Positions 1-7,165 of a DNA stretch of 40,838 bases are shown piece by piece (position 1 is the stretch's first letter; each line of letters opens with the position of its first letter). This stretch comes from a bacterium. Its GTDB lineage: Bacteria > Zixibacteria > MSB-5A5 > WJJR01. Location of the stretch: the NCBI GenBank assembly GCA_035559435.1, contig DATMBC010000014.1, positions 1 through 40,838 on the forward strand. Direction: 5' to 3'. Both the position numbers and the translations under genes were made by a program. The notes under the pieces were generated by a model, which did no database searches, was not told the origin of the DNA, and saw only the letters and a list, made by a program, of their open reading frames with translations.

Positions 1-258
1 TTCGTAAACTGAGGCGACGGTGTGGGAGAGTTCAAACTCGAGTATTTGTGGGCATGCCTCGCCGGCACCTCGCGATCCAGAGAGAGCACTCTCAACTTCC
101 CCTCTCACAGAGTCCTGGGCGAGCCGGACCCACCCCGGCACGACGGGGTCAATTCTCTCTGTGGCAAGAACGGGACCGAAACCTCCCCCGAGAGTTAGCA
201 CAAGCGCAAGCAACGCGCCGATGCTCGCGATGCAGATGGCTCTACCAAGGCAGTTCAT
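1..258 (-). CDS. N-terminal part of a secreted protein of unknown function, cut by the left edge
   Basis: On the minus strand an ATG at 258 opens a frame that stays free of stops to base 1, giving 86 residues; the C-terminus lies outside the window. The protein starts MNCLGRAICIASIG, followed by a hydrophobic stretch (ALLALVLTL) and a likely signal-peptidase site near VLA-TE at about residue 32, so it is probably exported. The mature part seen so far is polar and I do not recognise a domain in it. An AGGG about seven bases upstream is a weak ribosome site, and a good sigma-70-like promoter lies about 90 bases upstream, which supports this start. The gene is divergent from the TonB receptor gene. 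Function is unknown. The main doubt is the short visible length. Confidence 0.6.
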   Translation of the reverse strand, partial: MNCLGRAICIASIGALLALVLTLGGGFGPVLATERIDPVVPGWVRLAQDSVRGEVESALSGSRGAGEACPQILEFELSHTVASVYE

Positions 259-349
259 GGGATGCCCTGAAGGGGCTGCATTTCAATGAGAGCCCAGACA
301 ACTCACGGGAAGATGGCACACCTGGGCGCTGCAAGCCGTACCATCAGTT

Positions 350-377
350 AATTTAACCGAGTCGGTTGAGATGTCAA
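350..377 (-). promoter_or_regulatory. Sigma-70-like promoter for the left-edge secreted gene
   Basis: On the minus strand TTGACA (372-377) is followed after 16 bases by TAAATT (350-355). The -35 hexamer is perfect and the -10 matches four of six. The spacer contains the short inverted repeat AACCGA-g-TCGGTT (355-367 on the plus strand), which could be an operator. It points at the gene that starts at 258. Confidence 0.45.
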
Positions 378-511
378 TCGACATTGCCTGTCGCTCTGAC
401 GCGCTCCCTGCGTCAGGGTTCACTCCGTCTCGACGGATTTCGCGATCCTGCGCATACGCAGCGCGGACTCCTGGCGGTCATCCCCGCGCTGATCGCTGCG
501 GGCTTGGGCAA

Positions 512-538
512 GCCCTGATGCAGAAAGCGCATCAGGGC
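512..538. repeat. Perfect inverted repeat, 10-base arms
   Basis: GCCCTGATGC (512-521) and its exact complement GCATCAGGGC (529-538) are separated by seven bases. No T-run follows on the plus strand, so it is not a standard intrinsic terminator. It may be an RNA hairpin in a leader or a leftover of a small repeat element. Confidence 0.5.
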
Positions 539-769
539 CACCCCTTGGCGTCTGTCGCGCAGAATCAGCGACCAGACGCAGGGCCACCTTGCCACAGACT
601 ACCATGTCGCTGGCTGGATCCCCGGTTGCGGAGGGTTAATTTCCACTGGCGCCACCGCCGCCTGAACATTATCCCATCCGGGGCCACCAGTGGCGCTGAT
701 CTGCACAATCCAACCCGTTTCGCGGGTCCGGGGTGTACATCCCGGAGCACCAATCCCAGCCATTGGTGG

Positions 770-787
770 CCGGCGACCGGTCGCCGG
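770..787. repeat. Perfect 18-base palindrome upstream of the TonB receptor
   Basis: CCGGCGACCGGTCGCCGG is a perfect palindrome with no spacer. It ends 42 bases before the receptor start codon. It could be a regulator binding site or a strong hairpin in the 5' untranslated RNA. High GC content raises the chance expectation somewhat, but an 18-base perfect palindrome remains unusual. Confidence 0.5.
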
Positions 788-829
788 GAAAGAAGCATAT
801 GCCAGCCGGTCCAAACATGAGAGGGATAT

Positions 830-3748
830 ATGCGAACCGCCCATGTGATGTTTCCGGCGATCGTCCTGCTTGCGGGCCTGATTGTCCCCACGTCAGTGCA
901 GGCGGCAGTAATCTCGGGACGGATCACCGACGCCTCAAACGGCAACCCGGTGGTCTTTGCAGCCATCAAGATCGTCGAACTCGACAGGCAGTCGCATACC
1001 GACGCCGATGGTCGGTATGTCTTTAACGATCTGCCCGCCGGTCGTTACACCGTCGCCGTCTCGTTCGCCGGATACAGCGATTACGCCATCGGCGTGCTCG
1101 ACCTCACGCAGGATGCGATCAAGACGCTCGACGCCGCCCTGCAACCCGACATGGCGCCGCTGTACGGCGGAAACCCAGCGGTTGCACCGTCGCTTTCACC
1201 TCGTGAAATGGACTCGCAATTCAGATTCTCGCTGCGTGAATTCCCGGTGCGTTTGAGCGATTTGCCGTTGCGGGGCTATGAGGACTTCGTGGCGATCCTG
1301 CCCGGAACAGTGCGTCGGCACTATTCCGCGCCCCTGCACGTCCGCGGCGGGCGCATCGAGGAGTTCGATTACAGGGTGGACGGTTTCCCGCAACAAGACC
1401 CGCTGACCGGCGAATCCTTCACCGCGATCAACGCCAATGCGATCGATGGGATCCGATTCCGCCCGGGATACCGTGATCCGTCGAACGGCTGGGCCATCTC
1501 GGGGCAGGCCGATGTCGCCAGCCGCGAGAGCTGGTCAACCGGCGGGGCCATCGAAGTCAGCACCGACAACTTCCACGGCGAGAAATCGGACTACGCCCTC
1601 TACGCCCTCGATCTCACCGGGCCGCTTGTTGCGTCCAGGCCCGAACGTCTGATATACACCGTCGCCGGCGAATACCGCACACGCGGCAATCGCGCCCCCG
1701 GCGAACCGGGGGATTGGAACTATCTGGGCGCCTGGCACACCAACCTGCGCTGGCGCCCGAACGGGCAGACAAGCGCCTTCCTCGGAACTGGTGGCTCCTA
1801 CCGCGACTGGAAGTACACCCCGGGCGCCTGGACCTTCAATGCCGCGCATGCCCCGCGCGGAGTCGACGAGCACTACGCGGTCATGGGACGAGTCGAACAT
1901 GCCTTCACATTTCGCACCCGTCTCTCGGCACAGGCCCAGTGGTTTTCCGCGCGCCACCGTCAGGGCGATGGTGTCTACTTCGACGATCTCTGGGCCTACG
2001 GACGGCCCGGACTGGGACCTTACTCCGACGCCACCAATCTTTACTACGCTTGGGACGACATGCTCCTTGATCCCGACAGTCTGGAAGCTGGCCGCCAGGT
2101 TCCCTGGCGCACGCCGGCCGTGGAGTCGACCATCACCGTGCCGCTCCCGAACGGTGGGTCACGGCAGCAGTCATTTGTCGTGCGCGGCGACGAGAGTTAC
2201 CTCTGGGATGACTATCTGGAGCAGAAGGATTCCTACGTCGGCGGACGTATCGCGCTGGTGCACTCCCATGGACGCGATGCGCGCACGCAAGCCGGGTTGG
2301 AATTCCAGCGGCACACCGTGCGCTCCTACCAGAACATCTTCCCCAGCCGCATCTACCTGGGCGACGAGGGCGGGTTGGACGATATCAGCCGCTACGGGTT
2401 CGATGTCCTCGGCGAAGAGGACGGCAACGGTGCTCTCCATGTTGCGCCCCAGCCGCTGTTTCTGGCGGGCTTTGCTTCGCAGCACTGGGAATTCGGCGAT
2501 CTGACCGTCGACGGCGGGTTGCGCTGGGATCATTTCGACTATGACACCCAAACGCTGCTTGATCCACACAGTCCGCTCGACCCCCACGATCTGCGAACTT
2601 ATGCCGACACCGCCACCGGACTCAGCAACGAAGAACGCAATCGACTGCTCCAGGCATCCCAGGAACTGAACCCCGACGATCTTGCCGAAGCCGAGACGAT
2701 CGGCCGCCTCTCGCCGCGTCTGTCGGCCAGTCTGCGCATCACCGACGAGGCCGCGCTGCACTTTCACGGCGGACGTTATATCCAAAGGCCGCCGCTGGAA
2801 GACATCTACCCCGACTATGGTTTCCTCGAGTACAAAGTGCGCACCGGCGGCTACGCGTTTGTCTTCCCGAATCCCTCGCTATCGCCGACCGAAGTGGTCA
2901 CTGTCGATGCCGGCTGGCAACAGCGGCTGCATGATCGCATCGATTTCGGACTGACACTCTTCCACAAGGACTACGATCACATCGCCGGCGCGGAGACTAT
3001 TGCCGCCACCCCCAACGGCTTTAGCATGATGCAGGATCAGGGCAGCGCGACCGCGCGCGGGATCGAGGCGGAAATCGGCGTCCGAAGCCAACGCGGCATG
3101 ACGGCGCAACTCCACTACACCTACACCGACATCAGCGACGACGAATCCTACGCCAACACCCAATCGAACATTGCCTGGACGAGCGCGCCGGTCCGTCTGG
3201 CCGGGCCGTTCACCTTCGAACAGGAACACCGGCTGGTCGGCATCCTCGATCTGCGCACCGGACCCAATGCCGGGCCGCGGCTCGGCGATTGGCATCTCTT
3301 CGAGAACGCCGGCGTCACGTTTCTCGGCGACTTCGGTTCCGGATTCCCGTATTCGCCGACGCGGGTCCACTCGGAACTGTTTCTGGGCTTCCCTTCCATG
3401 TCGGTTCCCACCGGTCCGATTGGCTCGGAACGGACCCCATCGACCGCCCGTGTCGATCTGCGCGCCAACAAGACCTTCGCGCTGCGCGGCGCCGCGGTCG
3501 AGATCTACCTGTGGGTCATCAACCTCTTCGATCGCGAGAATGCCGTCGATGTGTACTCCGGCACCGGCGAGCCTGATAACACCGGCTGGCTGGGAACACC
3601 CGATGGCCGGCAATTCGCCGACAACTTCGCCGAGATTCACGATGCCTCATTTTTGAGCGGCGAGCAGAAGTACCGCCTGCGCCAGAACGACCCGGCAAAT
3701 CTCGACATCCCGCGGCAGATCCGCGTCGGCATGCGCCTGGGGTTTTGA
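830..3748 (+). CDS. TonB-dependent outer-membrane receptor with N-terminal carboxypeptidase-regulatory-like domain
   Basis: This 972-residue protein begins with a signal peptide (MRTAHVMFPAIVLLAG, cleavage near VQA-AV at about residue 25). Residues 25-105 form a beta-sandwich of the carboxypeptidase regulatory-like type (VISGRITDASNGNPV, then DGRYVFNDLPAGRYTVAV), common at the N-terminus of SusC-like and other TonB receptors. A plug domain follows (about 125-240, with HVRGGRIEEFDYRVDG), then a long barrel rich in alternating aromatic and polar strands, ending in the terminal Phe (RVGMRLGF) typical of outer-membrane barrels. GAGAGG just upstream of the ATG supports the start. Family knowledge says such receptors import large substrates using TonB energy; the substrate cannot be read from sequence. 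No transport partners are adjacent, so the ligand is open. Confidence 0.88.
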   Translation: MRTAHVMFPAIVLLAGLIVPTSVQAAVISGRITDASNGNPVVFAAIKIVELDRQSHTDADGRYVFNDLPAGRYTVAVSFAGYSDYAIGVLDLTQDAIKTLDAALQPDMAPLYGGNPAVAPSLSPREMDSQFRFSLREFPVRLSDLPLRGYEDFVAILPGTVRRHYSAPLHVRGGRIEEFDYRVDGFPQQDPLTGESFTAINANAIDGIRFRPGYRDPSNGWAISGQADVASRESWSTGGAIEVSTDNFHGEKSDYALYALDLTGPLVASRPERLIYTVAGEYRTRGNRAPGEPGDWNYLGAWHTNLRWRPNGQTSAFLGTGGSYRDWKYTPGAWTFNAAHAPRGVDEHYAVMGRVEHAFTFRTRLSAQAQWFSARHRQGDGVYFDDLWAYGRPGLGPYSDATNLYYAWDDMLLDPDSLEAGRQVPWRTPAVESTITVPLPNGGSRQQSFVVRGDESYLWDDYLEQKDSYVGGRIALVHSHGRDARTQAGLEFQRHTVRSYQNIFPSRIYLGDEGGLDDISRYGFDVLGEEDGNGALHVAPQPLFLAGFASQHWEFGDLTVDGGLRWDHFDYDTQTLLDPHSPLDPHDLRTYADTATGLSNEERNRLLQASQELNPDDLAEAETIGRLSPRLSASLRITDEAALHFHGGRYIQRPPLEDIYPDYGFLEYKVRTGGYAFVFPNPSLSPTEVVTVDAGWQQRLHDRIDFGLTLFHKDYDHIAGAETIAATPNGFSMMQDQGSATARGIEAEIGVRSQRGMTAQLHYTYTDISDDESYANTQSNIAWTSAPVRLAGPFTFEQEHRLVGILDLRTGPNAGPRLGDWHLFENAGVTFLGDFGSGFPYSPTRVHSELFLGFPSMSVPTGPIGSERTPSTARVDLRANKTFALRGAAVEIYLWVINLFDRENAVDVYSGTGEPDNTGWLGTPDGRQFADNFAEIHDASFLSGEQKYRLRQNDPANLDIPRQIRVGMRLGF

Positions 3749-3880
3749 ACGCCACATCGCACAGATCGGTCGTTCGCCGGGGGCCGCCCTCGCGATTCCG
3801 GATGTAATGCGCCGTCTTTGTGCTTGCTGAATTCGGGGAAGGTCGTTACTTCCGGGCAATTGCACACATCCGGAGGTCCC

Positions 3881-5524
3881 ATGGCCGAACATGATGACCG
3901 TTTGCGACGGATCGAAGAGCGCTTAAGCGCGATCGAGGCGCGTCTGGGTATTTCCCCCTCCGCACCACCAACGGCCCCGCCGACACCCACCCCCCTGCCG
4001 GTCGCGCCACGGCCGCAGCCATCTTCTCTCCCCCGGCCCGCCCCCTCCGGAGTCGGCATCTCGGCCACCACGGTGCTGGGTTGGGGCGGGGTGGCAGCTC
4101 TGGTGCTGGCCGCCGCCTATTTGATTCGGCTGGCCATCGATTCCGGCTGGCTCACACCGGAACGCCAAGTCGGGATGGCCGGAGTCTTCGGGATGGCGCT
4201 GATCGTCGCAGGGTTGTTGATGCGGGAAGGATATCGCCGCTACGGCAGTCTCTTGCCCGCTGGCGGAATTGCGGTGCTCTTTCTCACTGTCTATGGCGCC
4301 CATCTCTACCACAAACTGATCGGGCCGATGCCGGCCGCGGTCGGAGTGGTGGTCATCTGCCTCGGAGCGCTGGCGCTGCGCGAGCATTACAAGAACGAAC
4401 TCTACACCTTCTTCGCGGTCGTTGGCTCCTACACCGGGCCGTACTTCCTCCATGCGCTGGCGGCGCGTCCCCTGGACCTGGTGATCTATTTCGCCGCGTG
4501 GGATCTGCTCTTTTGCGGCTATGCGCTGCGCGCCGGATGGCGCTCGGTCTACCTGCTTTCCGCCTACCTCGCCTTTGTCGTCTTCGACGCATCGTGGCGC
4601 ATGGCCGAGCATGCCGATTGGGTCTGGGCCGCCGGTTTTCAGGCGGCGCAGTTCGTCATCTTCCTGGCCGCGACCATCCTCTATTCGGTGCGGCATCGCG
4701 CGCCGCTCAAAGAGCACGAAGCGACCCTGCATTTGCCGCCGCTGCTGTTCTTCTATGCGATGGAATACGCCATCCTCGGGCGCTACATCCCTGATGCCGC
4801 TCCCTGGCTGGCGCTGGCCAGCGTGGCCGCCCTCTGGATCGGTTACCTGATTGCGCGGCAGCGCCTGGACGATGACGCCAAAGCCGGCGAGCAGGTGGTG
4901 GCGACCTATGCCGCCATCGCGCTCTTCCACGCCGGGTATATCGAATTGGTCCCCGATGGCTGGGGCGCGTTCACCGGCCTGATCGCGGCGGCGGTCTTTG
5001 CTGTGGTGGCGTCGCGCGCATCCAATTGGATCCGTCGCCTCTGGCCGCTGGCCGTCGCTTTCGCAATCGTCGCCTTCCTCGGCTATGCCCGTCTGGCCAT
5101 CGGCGGACAACTGCATGAAGTGGTCGCCTGGCGCGTGCTGATCCCGCTATATGCCGCCGTGCTCTATGCCGCGTACTGGATCCTGCGCGGACGCGACACA
5201 CAGCGCCTGCCCGCGCTCGCCAGTCTCTATTTCGCCCACCTGATCGTCATGGCCGGCGCGGTGCACTTCACCGACAGCCGCTTTGTCGTGTCGATTGTCT
5301 GGGGACTGCTCGCGGTCGCGGCGCTGGTGATCTCGATGACCACCGGCGACCGACGCCTGGGGCGGTCATCGCTTCTGGTCTTCGCCGCCTTTGCCGCCAA
5401 GGTCCTGCTCTTCGATTTGTCGGGAACGGCGCCGTTGGTGCGGATCGGATGCCTGGTGGTGTTGGGGGTGACACTATATGTCGGCGGCCTGCTATATCAA
5501 CGGATCGATACAAAACCCAGTTGA
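3881..5524 (+). CDS. DUF2339 polytopic membrane protein
   Basis: I place the start at 3881 because GGAGG sits at 3872-3876; a longer frame from 3818 lacks such a site. The 547-residue product has a short charged coiled coil (residues 1-22, DDRLRRIEERLSAIEARLG), a Pro/Ala-rich linker (23-55), then more than a dozen hydrophobic helices to the C-terminus, beginning with TVLGWGGVAALVLAAAYLIRLAI. This order of coiled coil, Pro-rich linker and many helices is characteristic of DUF2339 family membrane proteins. The role of the family is unknown to me. The gene lies 132 bases downstream of the receptor gene and may be read from it or on its own. The alternative that it is a generic transporter is less likely, because no transporter motif is visible. 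Confidence 0.8.
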   Translation: MAEHDDRLRRIEERLSAIEARLGISPSAPPTAPPTPTPLPVAPRPQPSSLPRPAPSGVGISATTVLGWGGVAALVLAAAYLIRLAIDSGWLTPERQVGMAGVFGMALIVAGLLMREGYRRYGSLLPAGGIAVLFLTVYGAHLYHKLIGPMPAAVGVVVICLGALALREHYKNELYTFFAVVGSYTGPYFLHALAARPLDLVIYFAAWDLLFCGYALRAGWRSVYLLSAYLAFVVFDASWRMAEHADWVWAAGFQAAQFVIFLAATILYSVRHRAPLKEHEATLHLPPLLFFYAMEYAILGRYIPDAAPWLALASVAALWIGYLIARQRLDDDAKAGEQVVATYAAIALFHAGYIELVPDGWGAFTGLIAAAVFAVVASRASNWIRRLWPLAVAFAIVAFLGYARLAIGGQLHEVVAWRVLIPLYAAVLYAAYWILRGRDTQRLPALASLYFAHLIVMAGAVHFTDSRFVVSIVWGLLAVAALVISMTTGDRRLGRSSLLVFAAFAAKVLLFDLSGTAPLVRIGCLVVLGVTLYVGGLLYQRIDTKPS

Positions 5525-5527
5525 TAT
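5494..5527. repeat. Inverted repeat at the 3' end of the DUF2339 gene
   Basis: ATATCAAC (5494-5501) and GTTGATAT (5520-5527) are exact complements separated by 18 bases, spanning the stop codon. It lies between two convergent genes and might act as a weak bidirectional stop signal. The arms are AT-rich and there is no clear T-run, so the call is tentative. Confidence 0.25.
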
Positions 5528-5529
5528 GG

Positions 5530-5944
5530 TCAGGGAAGGCAGACAACAATGGCCACGGCGCCGCTCATGGTCCAAAGAATCGCGCGCGGCCAGTTGCCGC
5601 GCACCAGTGGCGCGGTCGATCCCGGATTCCATCCCTGACTGAATCGGCGGTGCGCGGCACTCGAACGAAACCGGGGGTCATCCGCATGAACACCGGTGGC
5701 AACGCGCCCGCCAGAGTGAGAGCTCCGGGCCGAAGCGCGACCGTCGGGCCCCTGCCATCATCGCAAAGACTCCGACGGACATCACCAGGGACCCGATGCG
5801 TCGCGCCAGACGCCGGCGCAGGGCCCTGCCCTGACGGTCGGCCGCATGCGACTACAGAGGATAGTGGACCACCTGGATGACCCGGATGAGCCCGACCATG
5901 AACCAAGTTGCCGCCGGATGCGCCATGGACGGCGTTTTCGTCAT
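5530..5944 (-). pseudogene. Decayed gene for a small polytopic membrane protein, coupled to the epimerase gene
   Basis: An ATG at 5944 overlaps the epimerase stop codon as ATGA. The first frame reads MTKTPSMAHPAATWFMVGLI and on to a QVVHYPL-type sequence, then meets TAG after about 30 codons. Past the stop the same frame continues with RRLARRIGSLVMSVGVFAMM. It then shifts to another frame (ALTLAGALPPVFMRMTPGFV), and a third frame ends with AHRRFSQGWDPGSTAPLVRG, NWPRAILW and a hydrophobic tail, stopping at 5530-5532. Read together these pieces resemble a small family of about 140-150 residues whose members carry a TWxMVGLI..VQVVHYPL start and a GNW.R..LW end. One stop and two frameshifts are needed, so the gene is broken, or the assembly carries errors here. 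Translational coupling suggests it once worked with the epimerase. Confidence 0.65.
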
Positions 5945-6834
5945 CGTCCCAGTTGGTGGCGCAACGACTCTTCGAGGTCGGTGTGGCGGAAGTGGTAGGA
6001 GCTGGCCTGCAGTTTTTCCGGCCGGACACGCGCCGAGTACAACAGCAGTTCATCGGCCATCTCGCCCAGCGCCAGACGCGCCACCGGCGCCGGCAACGGG
6101 AAGACCGCCGGACGCGACAACACGCGGGCCAATGTCCGCGTGAACTCGCGGTTGGTCACCGGATTCGGCGACACCACATTGACCGGGCCGCCCAAACTCT
6201 GGTTCAGCAGCGCATGGCGGATGGCGCCGATCACATCATCGATGTCGACCCAGCACCAGTACTGCCGTCCCGATCCGATCACCCCACCCAGGCCGAGCTT
6301 GAACGGCAGGAGCATCCGCTGCAACGCGCCGCCGCGCGGCGTCAGGATGATGCCGAAGCGGAGGTTGACCACCCGGATCCCCTTCGCCGCCGCGGGGGCG
6401 GTCGCCGCTTCCCACTCACGGACCACATCGGCAAGGAACCCTTTACCGGGGGCGGACGATTCGGTCAACCACTCTTCGCCGCGGTCGCCATAGAACCCAA
6501 CCGCCGAGGCCACCGCCAACGTGGGCGGCGGATTCGGCATCTTGGCCAATTGCTCGCAGAGCGCATGGGTCGGCCCCACGCGGCTGTCGCGGATCAACCG
6601 CTTGCGTGCGGCCGTCCAACGCCCCGCGCCAATGTTCTCCCCCGCGAGGTGAACGATCGCGTCCGCGCCGGCCAGCGCCGATTCGTCGATCGCGCCGGTC
6701 TGCGGATCCCACGTGGGCCCTCTGACATCCCGGCCCGCGCGTCGCAACCCCACAACTCCGTGCCCGTCAGCCGTCAAGGTGGGCGACAGAATCGACCCAA
6801 TCATCCCGGAGGCCCCGGTCAACAGCACTTTCAT
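5941..6834 (-). CDS. TIGR01777-type NAD(P)-dependent epimerase (YfcH-like)
   Basis: The start is the ATG at 6834 (MKVLLTGASGMIGS), preceded by AAAGGGG; frames extended further upstream lack family similarity. The 297 residues match the usual family length of about 300. Visible motifs are the Rossmann dinucleotide loop TGASGMIG (residues 6-13), HLAGENIGAGRWTAARK with SR nearby, SAVGFYGDRG.E.LTE, a GSGRQYWCWVDIDD stretch, and GEMADELLLYSARVRPEKL near the C-terminus. These define the TIGR01777 branch of extended short-chain dehydrogenases. Substrate and reaction are not established for this branch; in other bacteria it occurs in cell-envelope or division contexts. Here it is followed by an overlapping broken membrane-protein gene. 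Confidence 0.88.
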   Translation of the reverse strand: MKVLLTGASGMIGSILSPTLTADGHGVVGLRRAGRDVRGPTWDPQTGAIDESALAGADAIVHLAGENIGAGRWTAARKRLIRDSRVGPTHALCEQLAKMPNPPPTLAVASAVGFYGDRGEEWLTESSAPGKGFLADVVREWEAATAPAAAKGIRVVNLRFGIILTPRGGALQRMLLPFKLGLGGVIGSGRQYWCWVDIDDVIGAIRHALLNQSLGGPVNVVSPNPVTNREFTRTLARVLSRPAVFPLPAPVARLALGEMADELLLYSARVRPEKLQASSYHFRHTDLEESLRHQLGR

Positions 6835-7165
6835 CGCTCCAACCCCTTTCTGCCGCCGGTATACGGCCAGACTATCGCCGGTGATTCGGTGCCGATGACG
6901 AAAGAGTCGCTTAATTGCCGGCGCGCCGTTCGTCAGACAAAAAAGTCCCCAAGCGTTCCCAACGGAAGAACATATTCGATCCAATCCTCCCGCATTGGAC
7001 CATCCCTGCCCGGCGCCGGCTCGCAATGCCGCCCGGACGGCCGGCATGGAAACAGCCCGTGCCGCACGATATCGACAACTGCCGCCCGGTTCGATGTCGC
7101 TGTGCCGCAACAACCAGCGCGACCGCAGCAGATCGCGCCGGGTTGCGCATGGAGCACTTCAATAA
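6835..7165. other. 331-base gap between the 19-haem fusion gene and the epimerase gene
   Basis: Both flanking genes are on the minus strand. Short frames in this stretch have no ribosome site or recognisable product. A possible minus-strand -35 (TTGTCT) lies in the middle, but no good -10 matches it. I see no clear terminator hairpin after the cytochrome gene. Confidence 0.4.

Larger units (their letters stand above)
259..829. other. 571-base divergent intergenic region with hairpins, no gene seen
   Basis: This region separates the left-edge minus-strand gene from the TonB receptor gene. Frames crossing it on both strands lack a convincing start, ribosome site or recognisable protein. It holds the minus-strand promoter near 350-377, a perfect 10-base hairpin at 512-538 and a perfect 18-base palindrome at 770-787. 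The promoter of the receptor gene should lie here, but I cannot place it with confidence. Confidence 0.5.

Noticed and set aside
560-829. Possible cobalamin riboswitch in the leader of the TonB receptor gene
   Set aside because: A GAAGN5GCCAG-like stretch at 790-806 resembles the end of the riboswitch, but the conserved core and B12-box elements are not present in order.
5565-6053. Single 162-residue minus-strand frame through the end of the epimerase gene
   Set aside because: It starts inside the epimerase in another frame; only part of it matches the broken membrane-protein gene, so it is not a gene in itself.
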